Shown: piece by piece, positions 34,982-43,316 of the stretch
How positions within the stretch are numbered: position 1 is the first letter of the stretch
How the letters are laid out: every line of letters starts with the position of its first letter
Assembly: GCF_007827555.1 (NCBI RefSeq)
Contig: NZ_VISS01000017.1
Location: 19,122 to 83,121, forward strand
Length of the DNA stretch: 64,000 nt
Direction: 5' to 3'
Source: Aeribacillus composti
GTDB taxonomy: Bacteria > Bacillota > Bacilli > Bacillales > Aeribacillaceae
Made by a program: the position numbers and the translations under genes
Notes under the pieces: model-generated
What the model saw: only the letters and a program-made list of their open reading frames with translations
What the model was told of the DNA's origin: nothing
Database searches by the model: none

Positions 34982-36174
34982 GCCAGGCACATGCTGAACG
35001 GGATCATGCTCTGCTGAGTGCATCCCAGGCCGAACGGTGGTTGAATTGTCCTCCTAGCGCAAGGCTTCAAGAAGGCATTCCAGACAAAACCAGTGAATAC
35101 GCAGCGGAAGGAACCACGGCGCATGAGCTGTCAGAGACTCTCTTGCGCCGGCGGATTTTCCCATGCAACTCGAAACAACGGGAAAAACTTGAGAAACGGT
35201 TCGAGGAAATCAAGACCAGCAAGTACTATAACGCTGAAATGGAAGAAGCGATTCAATGGTATGTAGACTTTGTTTGCGAACGATTTCTTACAGCTAAATC
35301 CCGATCCCGTGATGCTGTTGCCCTTCTGGAAGAACGTCTTGATTTTTCAGAATGGGTACCGGAAGGGTTTGGAACGGGCGACGTGGTTCTGATCGCGGAT
35401 GGAGTGATGGAGATCATCGACCTAAAGTATGGGAAAGGTGTGCCGGTTAGTGCCATTGGCAACCCTCAAATGAGACTTTACGCCCTGGGAGCCTGGGCAT
35501 CACACCACTGGCTGTATGATATCCGTGAAGTGCAAATGACGATTGTACAGCCCCGCTTGGATAGTATCAGTACGGACACGGTTCTAATTGAAGAACTACT
35601 TGAGTGGGGAGAAAACACCGTTAAGCCGGTTGCCGCTCTGGCGTGGGAAGGAAAAGGGGAGTTTAAAGCCGGAAATCACTGCCGATGGTGCAAAGTAAAA
35701 GCTACTTGTCGGGCGAGAGCTGAAGCGAACATGGAAGCGCTGAAATACGAATTTCAAGACCCGGCACTGCTCAGTCATGAGGAAATAGGCTCCATTCTGT
35801 TCATCGCTGATCAGCTCAAGGCATGGGCAAAAGATGTGGAAGAATATGCTCACGAACAAGCACTGAAAGGCGAGAAGATTCCACAGTGGAAACTAGTCGA
35901 AGGGCGATCGAACCGCATCATTACGGATGAAGAAGCGCTAAAGCAGCGATTGCGTGAAGCTGGATTTAAGCTGAAAGATATTACGGAGACGAAACTACTA
36001 GGCGTTTCTAAACTTGAAAAAGTAGTCACTAAGAAAAAGCTGGCTGAAATTGCTGGAGATCTCATTATTAAGCCCCAAGGGAAACCAGTCTTAGTACCTG
36101 AAACTGACAAACGACCAGCGCTCAATAGCATTGAACATGAATTTGCAAATATTGATATGGAGGTTGATCAATGA
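34978..36174 (+). CDS. DUF2800 protein, Cas4/RecB-like nuclease fold
   Basis: 398 aa from GTG 34978 (GGAGGTGGAGG upstream; GTGA overlap with the previous stop). Nuclease-like elements: AEGTTAHELSETLL, the GTGDVVLIADGVMEIIDLKY pair of metal-binding acids plus Lys, QMRLYALGAW, and Cys-rich CRWCKVKATC, likely the iron-sulfur or zinc end. It sits at the start of the replication module, next to the DUF2815 protein, and probably acts in recombination or replication. Confidence 0.82.
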   Translation: MSQAHAERDHALLSASQAERWLNCPPSARLQEGIPDKTSEYAAEGTTAHELSETLLRRRIFPCNSKQREKLEKRFEEIKTSKYYNAEMEEAIQWYVDFVCERFLTAKSRSRDAVALLEERLDFSEWVPEGFGTGDVVLIADGVMEIIDLKYGKGVPVSAIGNPQMRLYALGAWASHHWLYDIREVQMTIVQPRLDSISTDTVLIEELLEWGENTVKPVAALAWEGKGEFKAGNHCRWCKVKATCRARAEANMEALKYEFQDPALLSHEEIGSILFIADQLKAWAKDVEEYAHEQALKGEKIPQWKLVEGRSNRIITDEEALKQRLREAGFKLKDITETKLLGVSKLEKVVTKKKLAEIAGDLIIKPQGKPVLVPETDKRPALNSIEHEFANIDMEVDQ

Positions 36175-36764
36175 TGATCGATAACAACGCTACAAAAGTG
36201 ATTACAGGGAAGGTGCGCCTATCATACGTTCATGTATTCCAGCCCCAATCGATTGATGGTGGGGAAGAAAAGTATAGTACCTCTATCCTTATCCCTAAAG
36301 AAGATAAAGAAACCTTGCGGAAAATCAAAACCGCTATTGAAGCAGCAAAAGAACTTGGTAAGAGTCAGTGGGGAGGCAAGATTCCGGCTAACTTAAAACT
36401 ACCTCTACGGGATGGAGATGAGGAGCGGCCAGATGATGAAGCCTATGCAGGCCATTACTTCATCAACGCTAGCAGCAAAACAAAACCAGGGATTGCCAAA
36501 CCGATCGGTAAGACTCCTGATGGAAAAACAAAATTTGAGGAGATTACGGACAGTACGGAGGTTTATAGCGGTTGCTACGCCCGCATCAGTATCAATTTCT
36601 ATCCTTTCAACAAAAACGGGAATCGAGGCATAGCTGTGGGGTTAAACAATATCGTAAAGGTTCAAGACGGTGAACCACTAGGCGGTCGTGCCCGACTAGA
36701 GGATGAGTTTGCTGAGATTGAATTCGATGACGTTCTGGAAGATGATGACGACTTTTTGCAATAG
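36171..36764 (+). CDS. DUF2815 protein, probable phage ssDNA-binding protein
   Basis: 197 aa. Contains KVRLSYVHVFQPQSIDGGEE, YSTSILIPKED, and an acidic C-terminal tail (EFDDVLEDDDDFLQ) like that of single-strand binding proteins. It overlaps the DUF2800 gene by 4 bp. The pair is conserved in phages and is thought to work in replication or recombination. Confidence 0.82.
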   Translation: MMIDNNATKVITGKVRLSYVHVFQPQSIDGGEEKYSTSILIPKEDKETLRKIKTAIEAAKELGKSQWGGKIPANLKLPLRDGDEERPDDEAYAGHYFINASSKTKPGIAKPIGKTPDGKTKFEEITDSTEVYSGCYARISINFYPFNKNGNRGIAVGLNNIVKVQDGEPLGGRARLEDEFAEIEFDDVLEDDDDFLQ

Positions 36765-36775
36765 AAAAGTAGAGA

Positions 36776-36804
36776 AAAAGAAAAGGGGCCTCGCCCCTTT
36801 TCTT
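36776..36804 (+). terminator. Intrinsic terminator in the replication module
   Basis: AAAAGGGGC / GCCCCTTTT is a perfect stem with loop CTC and a T-rich 3' side, ending transcription after DUF2815 or attenuating it before the MazG-like gene. Confidence 0.7.
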
Positions 36805-36824
36805 ATAAGTAGGGAGGGAGACCT

Positions 36825-37142
36825 TTGAATCTGAATGAGTATCAAAAACTGGCCGGGCGAACGGCAAATCTTAAAGACGAAGCTTTGACAAACTTTGCAC
36901 TCGGAGTTGCTGGGGAAGCTGGTGAGGTAGCGGACCTAGTTAAAAAACATGTTTTTCATGGTCATCCATTAGAACGTGAGGAGATGATTAAGGAGCTGGG
37001 GGATGTACTCTGGTATGTCTCTCAATTAGCCGCTTGGATGGGCATTGAACTGAACGAAGTGGCTAGAAAAAACATTGAAAAACTCATGCTTCGGTATCCT
37101 AACGGATTTAGTAAAGAAGCTAGCCGGGAGAGAGCGACATGA
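36825..37142 (+). CDS. MazG-like nucleotide pyrophosphohydrolase
   Basis: 105 aa from TTG 36825 with GGGAGGGAG upstream. Contains LGVAGEAGEVADLVKKHVFH and KELGDVLWYVSQLAAW, the E-x-x-E and E-x-x-D metal sites of the all-alpha NTP pyrophosphatase group. It would hydrolyse (d)NTPs, adjusting pools during phage replication. It overlaps the polymerase gene by 4 bp. Confidence 0.88.
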   Translation: MNLNEYQKLAGRTANLKDEALTNFALGVAGEAGEVADLVKKHVFHGHPLEREEMIKELGDVLWYVSQLAAWMGIELNEVARKNIEKLMLRYPNGFSKEASRERAT

Positions 37143-39097
37143 CCATCTTGCAAATCGACATTGAAACCTATTCTAGTGATGATCTCACTTCTTGTGGCGT
37201 TTACCGCTACGTTGAGGCACCAGATTTTGAGATCCTATTGTTTGCCTACGCTTACGATGATGATCCTGTTCAGGTAGTGGATTTGGCAACCGGGGAGAAA
37301 TTGCCGGATCAAGTCTTGCAGGATCTGACAAACCCAGAAATCATAAAGACCGCTTTCAATGCGAACTTTGAGCGGACGTGTATAGCGAAACACTTTGATA
37401 TTACATGCGATCCGCGTCAATGGCGATGCACGGCGGTATGGGCCATGACTTTGGGGCTGCCCGGTTCCCTTGAGAAAGTAGCTGAGGTACTCAAGTTGAA
37501 AGCAAAAAAAGACACCCGTGGCAAAAACCTGATCAAGTATTTCTCTGTGCCATGCAAGCCCACTAAATCAAATGGCCAACGAACCCGAAACCACCCACAC
37601 CACGATCCAGAAAAGTGGCAGCAGTTCAAAGAATACAACCGACAAGACGTGGTGGTGGAACGGGAAATCAGACGGAAATTACAACGCTTCCCAGTACCAG
37701 ACCATGAATGGAAATTATGGGCACTGGACCAAAAAATCAATGACCGGGGGGTTAGACTAGACCCGGCACTATTCAAAGCGGCTATTGAGTGTGACCGGCA
37801 GTACACAGAACGGCTAATAGCCGAAGCCAAAGAGATAACGGGGTTGGAAAACCCAAACAGCGATGTTCAACTAAAAACGTGGCTTCGTGAAAACGGCTTG
37901 GAAACCGACAGTCTAGCCAAAGAGCATATGGCGGATTTAATTGAACAGGCACCGGATGACGAGGTGCGTCGAGTGCTGGAGATCAGGCAGGAGTTAGGGA
38001 AGACAAGCGTGGATAAGTACAAAAAGATGGATGAAGTAATTTGTCAGGATGAGCGAGCACGGGGACTGCTCCAATTCTGCGGAGCCAATCGTACCTGGAG
38101 ATGGGCAGGGAGGTTGATCCAAGTTCAAAACCTGCCTCAGAACAAATTGGAAGACCTGGCTTTGGCCAGGGAAGTTCTCAGAAGCGAAGACTTTGAACTA
38201 CTAGAACTGTTATACGGCCCACCACCGTTCGTGCTGAGCCAGCTGATCCGCACCGCTTTCATCCCATCCCCCGGCTGCCGATTTATTGTTAGCGACTTCT
38301 CTGCCATTGAAGCACGGGTAGTGGCCTGGCTGGCAGATGAAAAATGGGTGTTAAACGTGTTCCGTGACCACGGCAAGATCTACGAGGCCACCGCAGCTAA
38401 CATGTTCAAAGTCCCATTTGAAACGATTGTGAAGGGCCATCCCAACTATGAGCTACGCGCAAAGGGAAAAGTAGCGACATTGGCTTGCGGATATCAGGGC
38501 GGCCCGCAAGCATTGATCGCGATGGGTGCCCTGAAAAGCGGAATCCCGGAGGAAGAACTGCCAAGGTTAGTCCAGCAATGGCGCGATGCTAATCCAAACA
38601 TTGTCCGACTTTGGTATGACGCAGAAGAGGCTGCAATCAGTGCTGTTCGTCAAAAGACAACGGTGAAACTGGCTCACGGCGTCAAATACCGATATGAAGC
38701 AGGTATCCTGTTTGCTGATCTACCCAGCGGCCGAAGCCTGGCCTATGTCCGGCCACGAATTGAACCAGATCCGCAGTTTGGCAAAGACGGCCTAGTATAT
38801 GACGGCATGGACCAGGTGAAGAAGAAGTGGAAACCGCAAAGAACTTACGGTGGGAAACTAGTGGAAAACCTGGTTCAGGCCATCGCACGGGACTGCCTGG
38901 CGGAGAGTTTGAAACGGTTAGACAAAGCCGGGTACGACATTGTGATACATGTGCATGACGAAGTTGTGCTAAACGTCCCGATCGGAACCGGATCCGTTGA
39001 AGAAGTGGCCAAAATTATGAGTGAACCAATTAATTGGGCTCCTGGATTGCCTTTGACTGCAGACGGTTTTGAATGTGAGTTTTATCGAAAGGACTGA
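37139..39097 (+). CDS. Phage family A DNA polymerase
   Basis: 652 aa. 3'-5' exonuclease motifs: QIDIETYSSDD (Exo I), TAFNANFERT (Exo II) and YNRQDVVVEREI (Exo III). Polymerase motif A is IVSDFSAIEARVVAWL, motif B is KGKVATLACGYQGG and motif C is VIHVHDEVVLN. All catalytic acids are visible, so it should be an active replicative polymerase of the phage. It lacks the 5' nuclease domain of bacterial Pol I. Confidence 0.95.
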   Translation: MTILQIDIETYSSDDLTSCGVYRYVEAPDFEILLFAYAYDDDPVQVVDLATGEKLPDQVLQDLTNPEIIKTAFNANFERTCIAKHFDITCDPRQWRCTAVWAMTLGLPGSLEKVAEVLKLKAKKDTRGKNLIKYFSVPCKPTKSNGQRTRNHPHHDPEKWQQFKEYNRQDVVVEREIRRKLQRFPVPDHEWKLWALDQKINDRGVRLDPALFKAAIECDRQYTERLIAEAKEITGLENPNSDVQLKTWLRENGLETDSLAKEHMADLIEQAPDDEVRRVLEIRQELGKTSVDKYKKMDEVICQDERARGLLQFCGANRTWRWAGRLIQVQNLPQNKLEDLALAREVLRSEDFELLELLYGPPPFVLSQLIRTAFIPSPGCRFIVSDFSAIEARVVAWLADEKWVLNVFRDHGKIYEATAANMFKVPFETIVKGHPNYELRAKGKVATLACGYQGGPQALIAMGALKSGIPEEELPRLVQQWRDANPNIVRLWYDAEEAAISAVRQKTTVKLAHGVKYRYEAGILFADLPSGRSLAYVRPRIEPDPQFGKDGLVYDGMDQVKKKWKPQRTYGGKLVENLVQAIARDCLAESLKRLDKAGYDIVIHVHDEVVLNVPIGTGSVEEVAKIMSEPINWAPGLPLTADGFECEFYRKD

Positions 39098-39102
39098 TGA
39101 TA

Positions 39103-39693
39103 ATGCTTACTTACGCAACATTCATGAGGCACGCGGAAAAAGTGATCAAAACGGTTAGCGAAAACAGACCGGAACTAAAAGGCGTATATCATCACCCGGA
39201 TGGATCGTTAGTGGTGACAGACGCAAAAAGAATGTACAAAGTATCAGGGATTGAACATAACAAACCGTTAGGCTCTGTATATACGACGAAAGGTCGAAAG
39301 CTTGAAACTCCTTACCCGAATGTGGATCGGCTCATGAAGGATGATCCGGTATATCAACAAATTGATCAGGTATATCAATTTAAAACAACAGAACTACTAC
39401 AAGCTGTTGATTGCGTGAGCTGCATTCCTGTTGCTTTAAAAGAGACACCGGTTTTGTTTTTTAAAGGAAATCGGCTTGCTTGTTACTACAAAAGCGGGGA
39501 ACGGGCTTCCTATTATTTACCGGTATCATTTCCAGATCGTTTTGCAATCAACGGGATGTTTCTATTAGACGCACTCAAGCTGTTGAAAGCAGTGAAATGC
39601 CGAGAGTTTTCATTTATTTACCAAGCAAAACTAAGGCCGATCTTTCTTAAAGCGGAAAATATTACGATCTTAATCGCACCGGTAAAAATTTAG
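39103..39693 (+). CDS. Possible sliding-clamp-like phage protein
   Basis: 196 aa from ATG 39103 (AAAGGA 9 nt upstream; ATG 39097 is too close). No family is certain. Clamp-like hints: LVVTDAKRMYKV near residue 50, YYLPVSFPDRFAINGMFLLD near 150 and the last residues ITILIAPVKI, comparable with the DnaN end of type LIMPM. It directly follows the polymerase gene, where a processivity factor would make sense. Length is about half of DnaN. Treat as an inference. Confidence 0.4.
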   Translation: MLTYATFMRHAEKVIKTVSENRPELKGVYHHPDGSLVVTDAKRMYKVSGIEHNKPLGSVYTTKGRKLETPYPNVDRLMKDDPVYQQIDQVYQFKTTELLQAVDCVSCIPVALKETPVLFFKGNRLACYYKSGERASYYLPVSFPDRFAINGMFLLDALKLLKAVKCREFSFIYQAKLRPIFLKAENITILIAPVKI

Positions 39694-39704
39694 GAGGGGT
39701 CCTA

Positions 39705-40127
39705 ATGCTAAAGCTTATTAGCGGTAGTTTCGAAGATTTAAAGAAAGAAATGAAGTTGTACCTTGAAAACGTCAATCAAAAAATTCAAGCCCTTGAAAAA
39801 GAACGGAGACGGGCTGAATTCGAAGATCAAATGAAAGAGCTGCACAACTTAAAGCGGATCTACTCACTTTCTAAAGTGCTACCAGTGCGGATCGAAGGAA
39901 TCGTTATCAACTATAAACTTTATAAAGCGTTTATGAAAAAGCTAAAAGGCTTTGAAAAACACACCGCGGTGCTCTGGGACAGACTAGAGATTCATTATCG
40001 AGAACCAAAAACTAAGAACAAAGGCACTTTAACTTTACTAGATTTAAGTTCTTATTTTCGTGATTTCAAACACATTCCGATTGCAGAAATGGAGGAAAAA
40101 GAGATTGAAACCAGTGCGTCTATTTGA
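39705..40127 (+). CDS. Phage hypothetical protein, coiled-coil N-terminus
   Basis: 140 aa. Residues 10-55 are strongly helical and charged (LEKERRRAEFEDQMKELHNL). The rest has no recognisable domain. AGGAGG precedes the ATG, and its end overlaps the next gene by 23 bp. Confidence 0.6.
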   Translation: MLKLISGSFEDLKKEMKLYLENVNQKIQALEKERRRAEFEDQMKELHNLKRIYSLSKVLPVRIEGIVINYKLYKAFMKKLKGFEKHTAVLWDRLEIHYREPKTKNKGTLTLLDLSSYFRDFKHIPIAEMEEKEIETSASI

Positions 40128-40359
40128 ATACGAAAACGGCACAGTGCGGTACAATCCTGCGCTGTGTCCAAAATGTAAAAACTTCACGGGCGATACGTGC
40201 CGGATACATGTCTCGAACGTCGAACGGCAGACAACAATAACACAGACGTATTGTATCAAGAAGATAGACTTCAAGAATCCATATAAGCAGAAAAAACGAT
40301 GCGATTTGCAAGAACGTCACTCTGAGCCATTTTACGCACAACGTTTAAATGAGATATAG
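40105..40359 (+). CDS. Small Cys-containing phage protein
   Basis: 84 aa from TTG 40105, 9 nt after GGAGG; a longer frame begins at 40060 without an RBS. CPKCKNFTGDTCRIH and a later YCIKK suggest a small zinc-binding module. Unknown function, between the polymerase block and the primase-helicase. Confidence 0.55.
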   Translation: MKPVRLFEYENGTVRYNPALCPKCKNFTGDTCRIHVSNVERQTTITQTYCIKKIDFKNPYKQKKRCDLQERHSEPFYAQRLNEI

Positions 40360-40362
40360 ACA

Positions 40363-42744
40363 GTGAATTTATACAAGGATGTGTGTGGGGGGGTGGACAT
40401 CATCGAACTGGATATCAGTTTTGGAAAGCATCGGGCAGATACGAACTGGAAGCCGGAATATCTGACGTGGGATGAGTTTGTGGAAAGACTTCGTAAAATA
40501 CGCCGCACATCTGAAACCATGGCCGAGTACGACCGCATGAGTAATATTGCCAAAGGCAAAATCAAAGACGGACCGGCTTTTGTGGGCGGGTTCGTCCGCA
40601 GCGGCCGGAGGAAAAAGCAGAACATCGACTCCCGCAGCCTCATCACGCTAGATGCTGATCATGCGGATGATGATTTTATCTTTATGGTCGAATTGGTGTT
40701 GGGTGGCCATGCTTACGTCATCTACTCGACCCACAGCCATCGGCCGCATCATCCAAAATACAGACTAGTCGCACCAGCCAATCGATCCATGAGCCCGGAT
40801 GAATACGCTGCCGTAAGCCGGAAAATCGCAGAACATATTGGTATGCAATATTTCGACAAAACCACTTTTGACGTCCATCGGCTGATGTATCTGCCGTCCT
40901 GCTCAAAAGACGCGGAACCGGTTCAGAAAATATACGAAGGCGATCCCTTAGATGTAGATGAGATTTTGAACCAATACAAAGATTGGCGAGATCCCAACCA
41001 GTGGCCACGGCATCCGAAGGATGATTCCCTGCAACGGGCCACAAGCAATAAGATGGAAGACCCCCGGAGCAAACCGGGAGTGATCGGAGCATTTTGTCGG
41101 TGCTTCACGATCAGTGAAGCCATTGCCCGTTTTCTCCCTGACAAATATGAACCGGTAGATGACAGTCTGACTCGATATACCCACGTCGGTTCAACCGGTT
41201 ATGGCGGACTTGTGGTCTACGATGACGACACGTTTGCTTACTCCCATCACGAAAGTGATCCAATCGGTGGGCGGGAGGTCAATGCTTTTGATCTAGTACG
41301 GATCCATAAATTTGGACACTTGGATGACCAGGCAAGTGAGAAAACGAACATCACCAAACTGCCTAGCCATGTGGCGATGGAACGTTTTGCTGCAGGGCTT
41401 CCCGAAGTGAAGCGGCTCATTATGGATGAGATTCAGGAAGAATTTAACGAGGACGAAGATGAGGATGATGACCAAGACGACAGCTGGAAAGAAAAGCTGG
41501 AACTACATCCAAAAACCGGTCTCCCGCTTCCTACAGCCGCAAATGTAGAGTTGATCTTGTCAAACGGGATTTGGAAAGATGTTCTTGCTTATGACGCCTT
41601 TGGTAACGCTGAGGTGATCTTGAAGCGGTTGCCATGGCGGGATCGGTTACGGACGCATAGATCCTATGAGCCCTGGTTAGGGGCTGATGACAAGCGTTTG
41701 CAGCACTGGTTTGCCAAAACGTATGATATCAATTCGGCTCGGATTATACAAAACGCTTTCACGGAGGTGGTTCATAGGAACATGTTTCACCCTATCAAAT
41801 CGTTCATTGAATCACGGGAATGGGACGGAGTCGAAAGAGCAGAGGCAATATTTATTGATTACCTGGGGGCTAAGGATACCCATTATGTTCGCCAAGTCAG
41901 TCGGAAAATGCTTCTGGCCGCTGTCACCCGGTTGTATGAACCGGGATGCAAATTTGATCAAATGTTAGTTCTGGTTGGGCCACAAGGCGCCGGGAAAAGT
42001 AGTATACTTGCAAAACTGGGGCAAGAGTGGTTCTCAGATTCTTTGCGGACGTTTGAGAACAAAGAGGCTGGAGAACATCTGCAAAACGCCTGGATTTTTG
42101 AAATTGGAGAGCTATCCGCTATGAAGAAGTCAGAAGTAGAGGAGGTCAAAGCCTTCTTATCAAAAACTGAAGATCGCTATCGGGTAGCTTATGACCGCCA
42201 GGTGTCCGATTTCCCACGAAAATGCGTGTTCTTTGGAACAACAAACACTCGAGAGTTTTTGAGAGACACCACGGGGAACCGCCGTTTTTGGCCGGTGGAG
42301 ATTAGGCCGGAAAGGGCCCAATATAGCCATTGGGAACATTTAACCAAGGAACGTGTACAGCAAATTTGGGCGGAAGTATTGAGCTGGTACAAGGCGGGTG
42401 AACCTCTGGAGCTGGATAGCGAGGCAAGGAAGGAAGCAGAACGCCAACAGGCTGCACACATGGAGAGCGATCCACGTGAAGGCTTGATTCAGGAATGGCT
42501 AGAATCCGAAGAACTTGATGAACTGGATCGCCCAACGGGTCGCCGTCGGCAGCGGGTCTGTGCCGCCCAAATATGGGTGGAATGCCTGGGCAAACGGCGT
42601 GGCGACATGAAACCTTGGGATGCAAAAGAGATTTGTGAAATCATGCGGAAAATGCCTGGTTGGGTTGAACGCAAAGGGCGAGCCAAAGTACCTGGCTATG
42701 GGGTCCAAACCGTCTTTGAGAGAGTAGATCAAGGGTTGCAGTAA
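40363..42744 (+). CDS. Phage primase-helicase (VapE/VirE type)
   Basis: 793 aa. The N-terminal half looks like an archaeo-eukaryotic-type primase: SLITLDADHADDDF (D-x-D), VIYSTHSHRPHHPKYRLVAP. The C-terminal VirE/superfamily 3-like helicase part has Walker A LVGPQGAGKSSILAK, FEIGELSAMKK (Walker B region) and GTTNTREFLRDTTGNRRFWP. It should prime and unwind at the phage origin. The start is unsure: GTG 40363 or GTG 40393 (AAGGAT 12 nt upstream). Its stop lies inside the first repeat of the iteron cluster. Confidence 0.88.
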   Translation: MNLYKDVCGGVDIIELDISFGKHRADTNWKPEYLTWDEFVERLRKIRRTSETMAEYDRMSNIAKGKIKDGPAFVGGFVRSGRRKKQNIDSRSLITLDADHADDDFIFMVELVLGGHAYVIYSTHSHRPHHPKYRLVAPANRSMSPDEYAAVSRKIAEHIGMQYFDKTTFDVHRLMYLPSCSKDAEPVQKIYEGDPLDVDEILNQYKDWRDPNQWPRHPKDDSLQRATSNKMEDPRSKPGVIGAFCRCFTISEAIARFLPDKYEPVDDSLTRYTHVGSTGYGGLVVYDDDTFAYSHHESDPIGGREVNAFDLVRIHKFGHLDDQASEKTNITKLPSHVAMERFAAGLPEVKRLIMDEIQEEFNEDEDEDDDQDDSWKEKLELHPKTGLPLPTAANVELILSNGIWKDVLAYDAFGNAEVILKRLPWRDRLRTHRSYEPWLGADDKRLQHWFAKTYDINSARIIQNAFTEVVHRNMFHPIKSFIESREWDGVERAEAIFIDYLGAKDTHYVRQVSRKMLLAAVTRLYEPGCKFDQMLVLVGPQGAGKSSILAKLGQEWFSDSLRTFENKEAGEHLQNAWIFEIGELSAMKKSEVEEVKAFLSKTEDRYRVAYDRQVSDFPRKCVFFGTTNTREFLRDTTGNRRFWPVEIRPERAQYSHWEHLTKERVQQIWAEVLSWYKAGEPLELDSEARKEAERQQAAHMESDPREGLIQEWLESEELDELDRPTGRRRQRVCAAQIWVECLGKRRGDMKPWDAKEICEIMRKMPGWVERKGRAKVPGYGVQTVFERVDQGLQ

Positions 42745-42990
42745 GACGTTGCAGTAAACGTTTTTTACTGCGATCACTGCAACCGGAAAAGTTACAGGAG
42801 TTGCAGTAAGGTTGCATTAAAATTTGATTTACTGCAACCGCCAAAAACCTTGATGTAAAAGGCTTTATAGGGTGTTTGTTGCAGTAGTTGCAGTATTTTC
42901 TATAAATAAAAGATTTATATAAAGAGCATATAAACGCTTATATGCTAAACGTAAATTAACGCATATACGCGCGCGCGCGTAAACTTCAGC
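42735..42990. other. Candidate phage replication origin with iterons
   Basis: GTTGCAGTAA-like repeats stand at 42735, 42748, 42800, 42811 (GTTGCATTAA), 42878 and 42887, with inverted copies at 42775-42783 and 42829-42838. An AT-rich stretch (42896-42960) follows, then an alternating CGCGCGCGCG run at 42969-42979. Repeats, AT-rich DNA and position after the primase-helicase gene are the usual parts of a phage origin. No gene lies here. Confidence 0.6.
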
Positions 42991-43016
42991 AACCTAACAT
43001 GAGGTGAATGCATGCC

Positions 43017-43316
43017 GTGAGAGAAACAGACATTGAACGACATCTGGTCCGGGAAGTGGAACGGATTGGAGGGAAGGCGCCGAAATGGGTATCTCCAGGA
43101 AACCGAGGGGTACCGGACCGAATCGTGATCCTACCTAATGGTCGATTGGTGTTCGTCGAGTTGAAAAAACCAGGAGGCCGAATGGGACCACTTCAAAAAA
43201 GATGGGCTGAGATTTTGAAGGGAATGGGCCACCAAGTTTACAAAATTGATTCGATTAAAGAGATTGATAGATTCATAGATAAGGTAAGTAAAGAGGTGAG
43301 TAAAACTGAAATATAA
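43017..43316 (+). CDS. VRR-NUC domain nuclease
   Basis: 99 aa from GTG 43017, 10 nt after GAGGTG; ATG 43008 is only 1 nt from it. PD-(D/E)XK-like core: PKWVSPGNRGVPDRIVIL and LVFVELKKPGGRMG (catalytic D, E-x-K). Stand-alone VRR-NUC proteins in phages are thought to cut branched or Holliday-type DNA. Ends inside the start of the helicase gene. Confidence 0.88.
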   Translation: MRETDIERHLVREVERIGGKAPKWVSPGNRGVPDRIVILPNGRLVFVELKKPGGRMGPLQKRWAEILKGMGHQVYKIDSIKEIDRFIDKVSKEVSKTEI

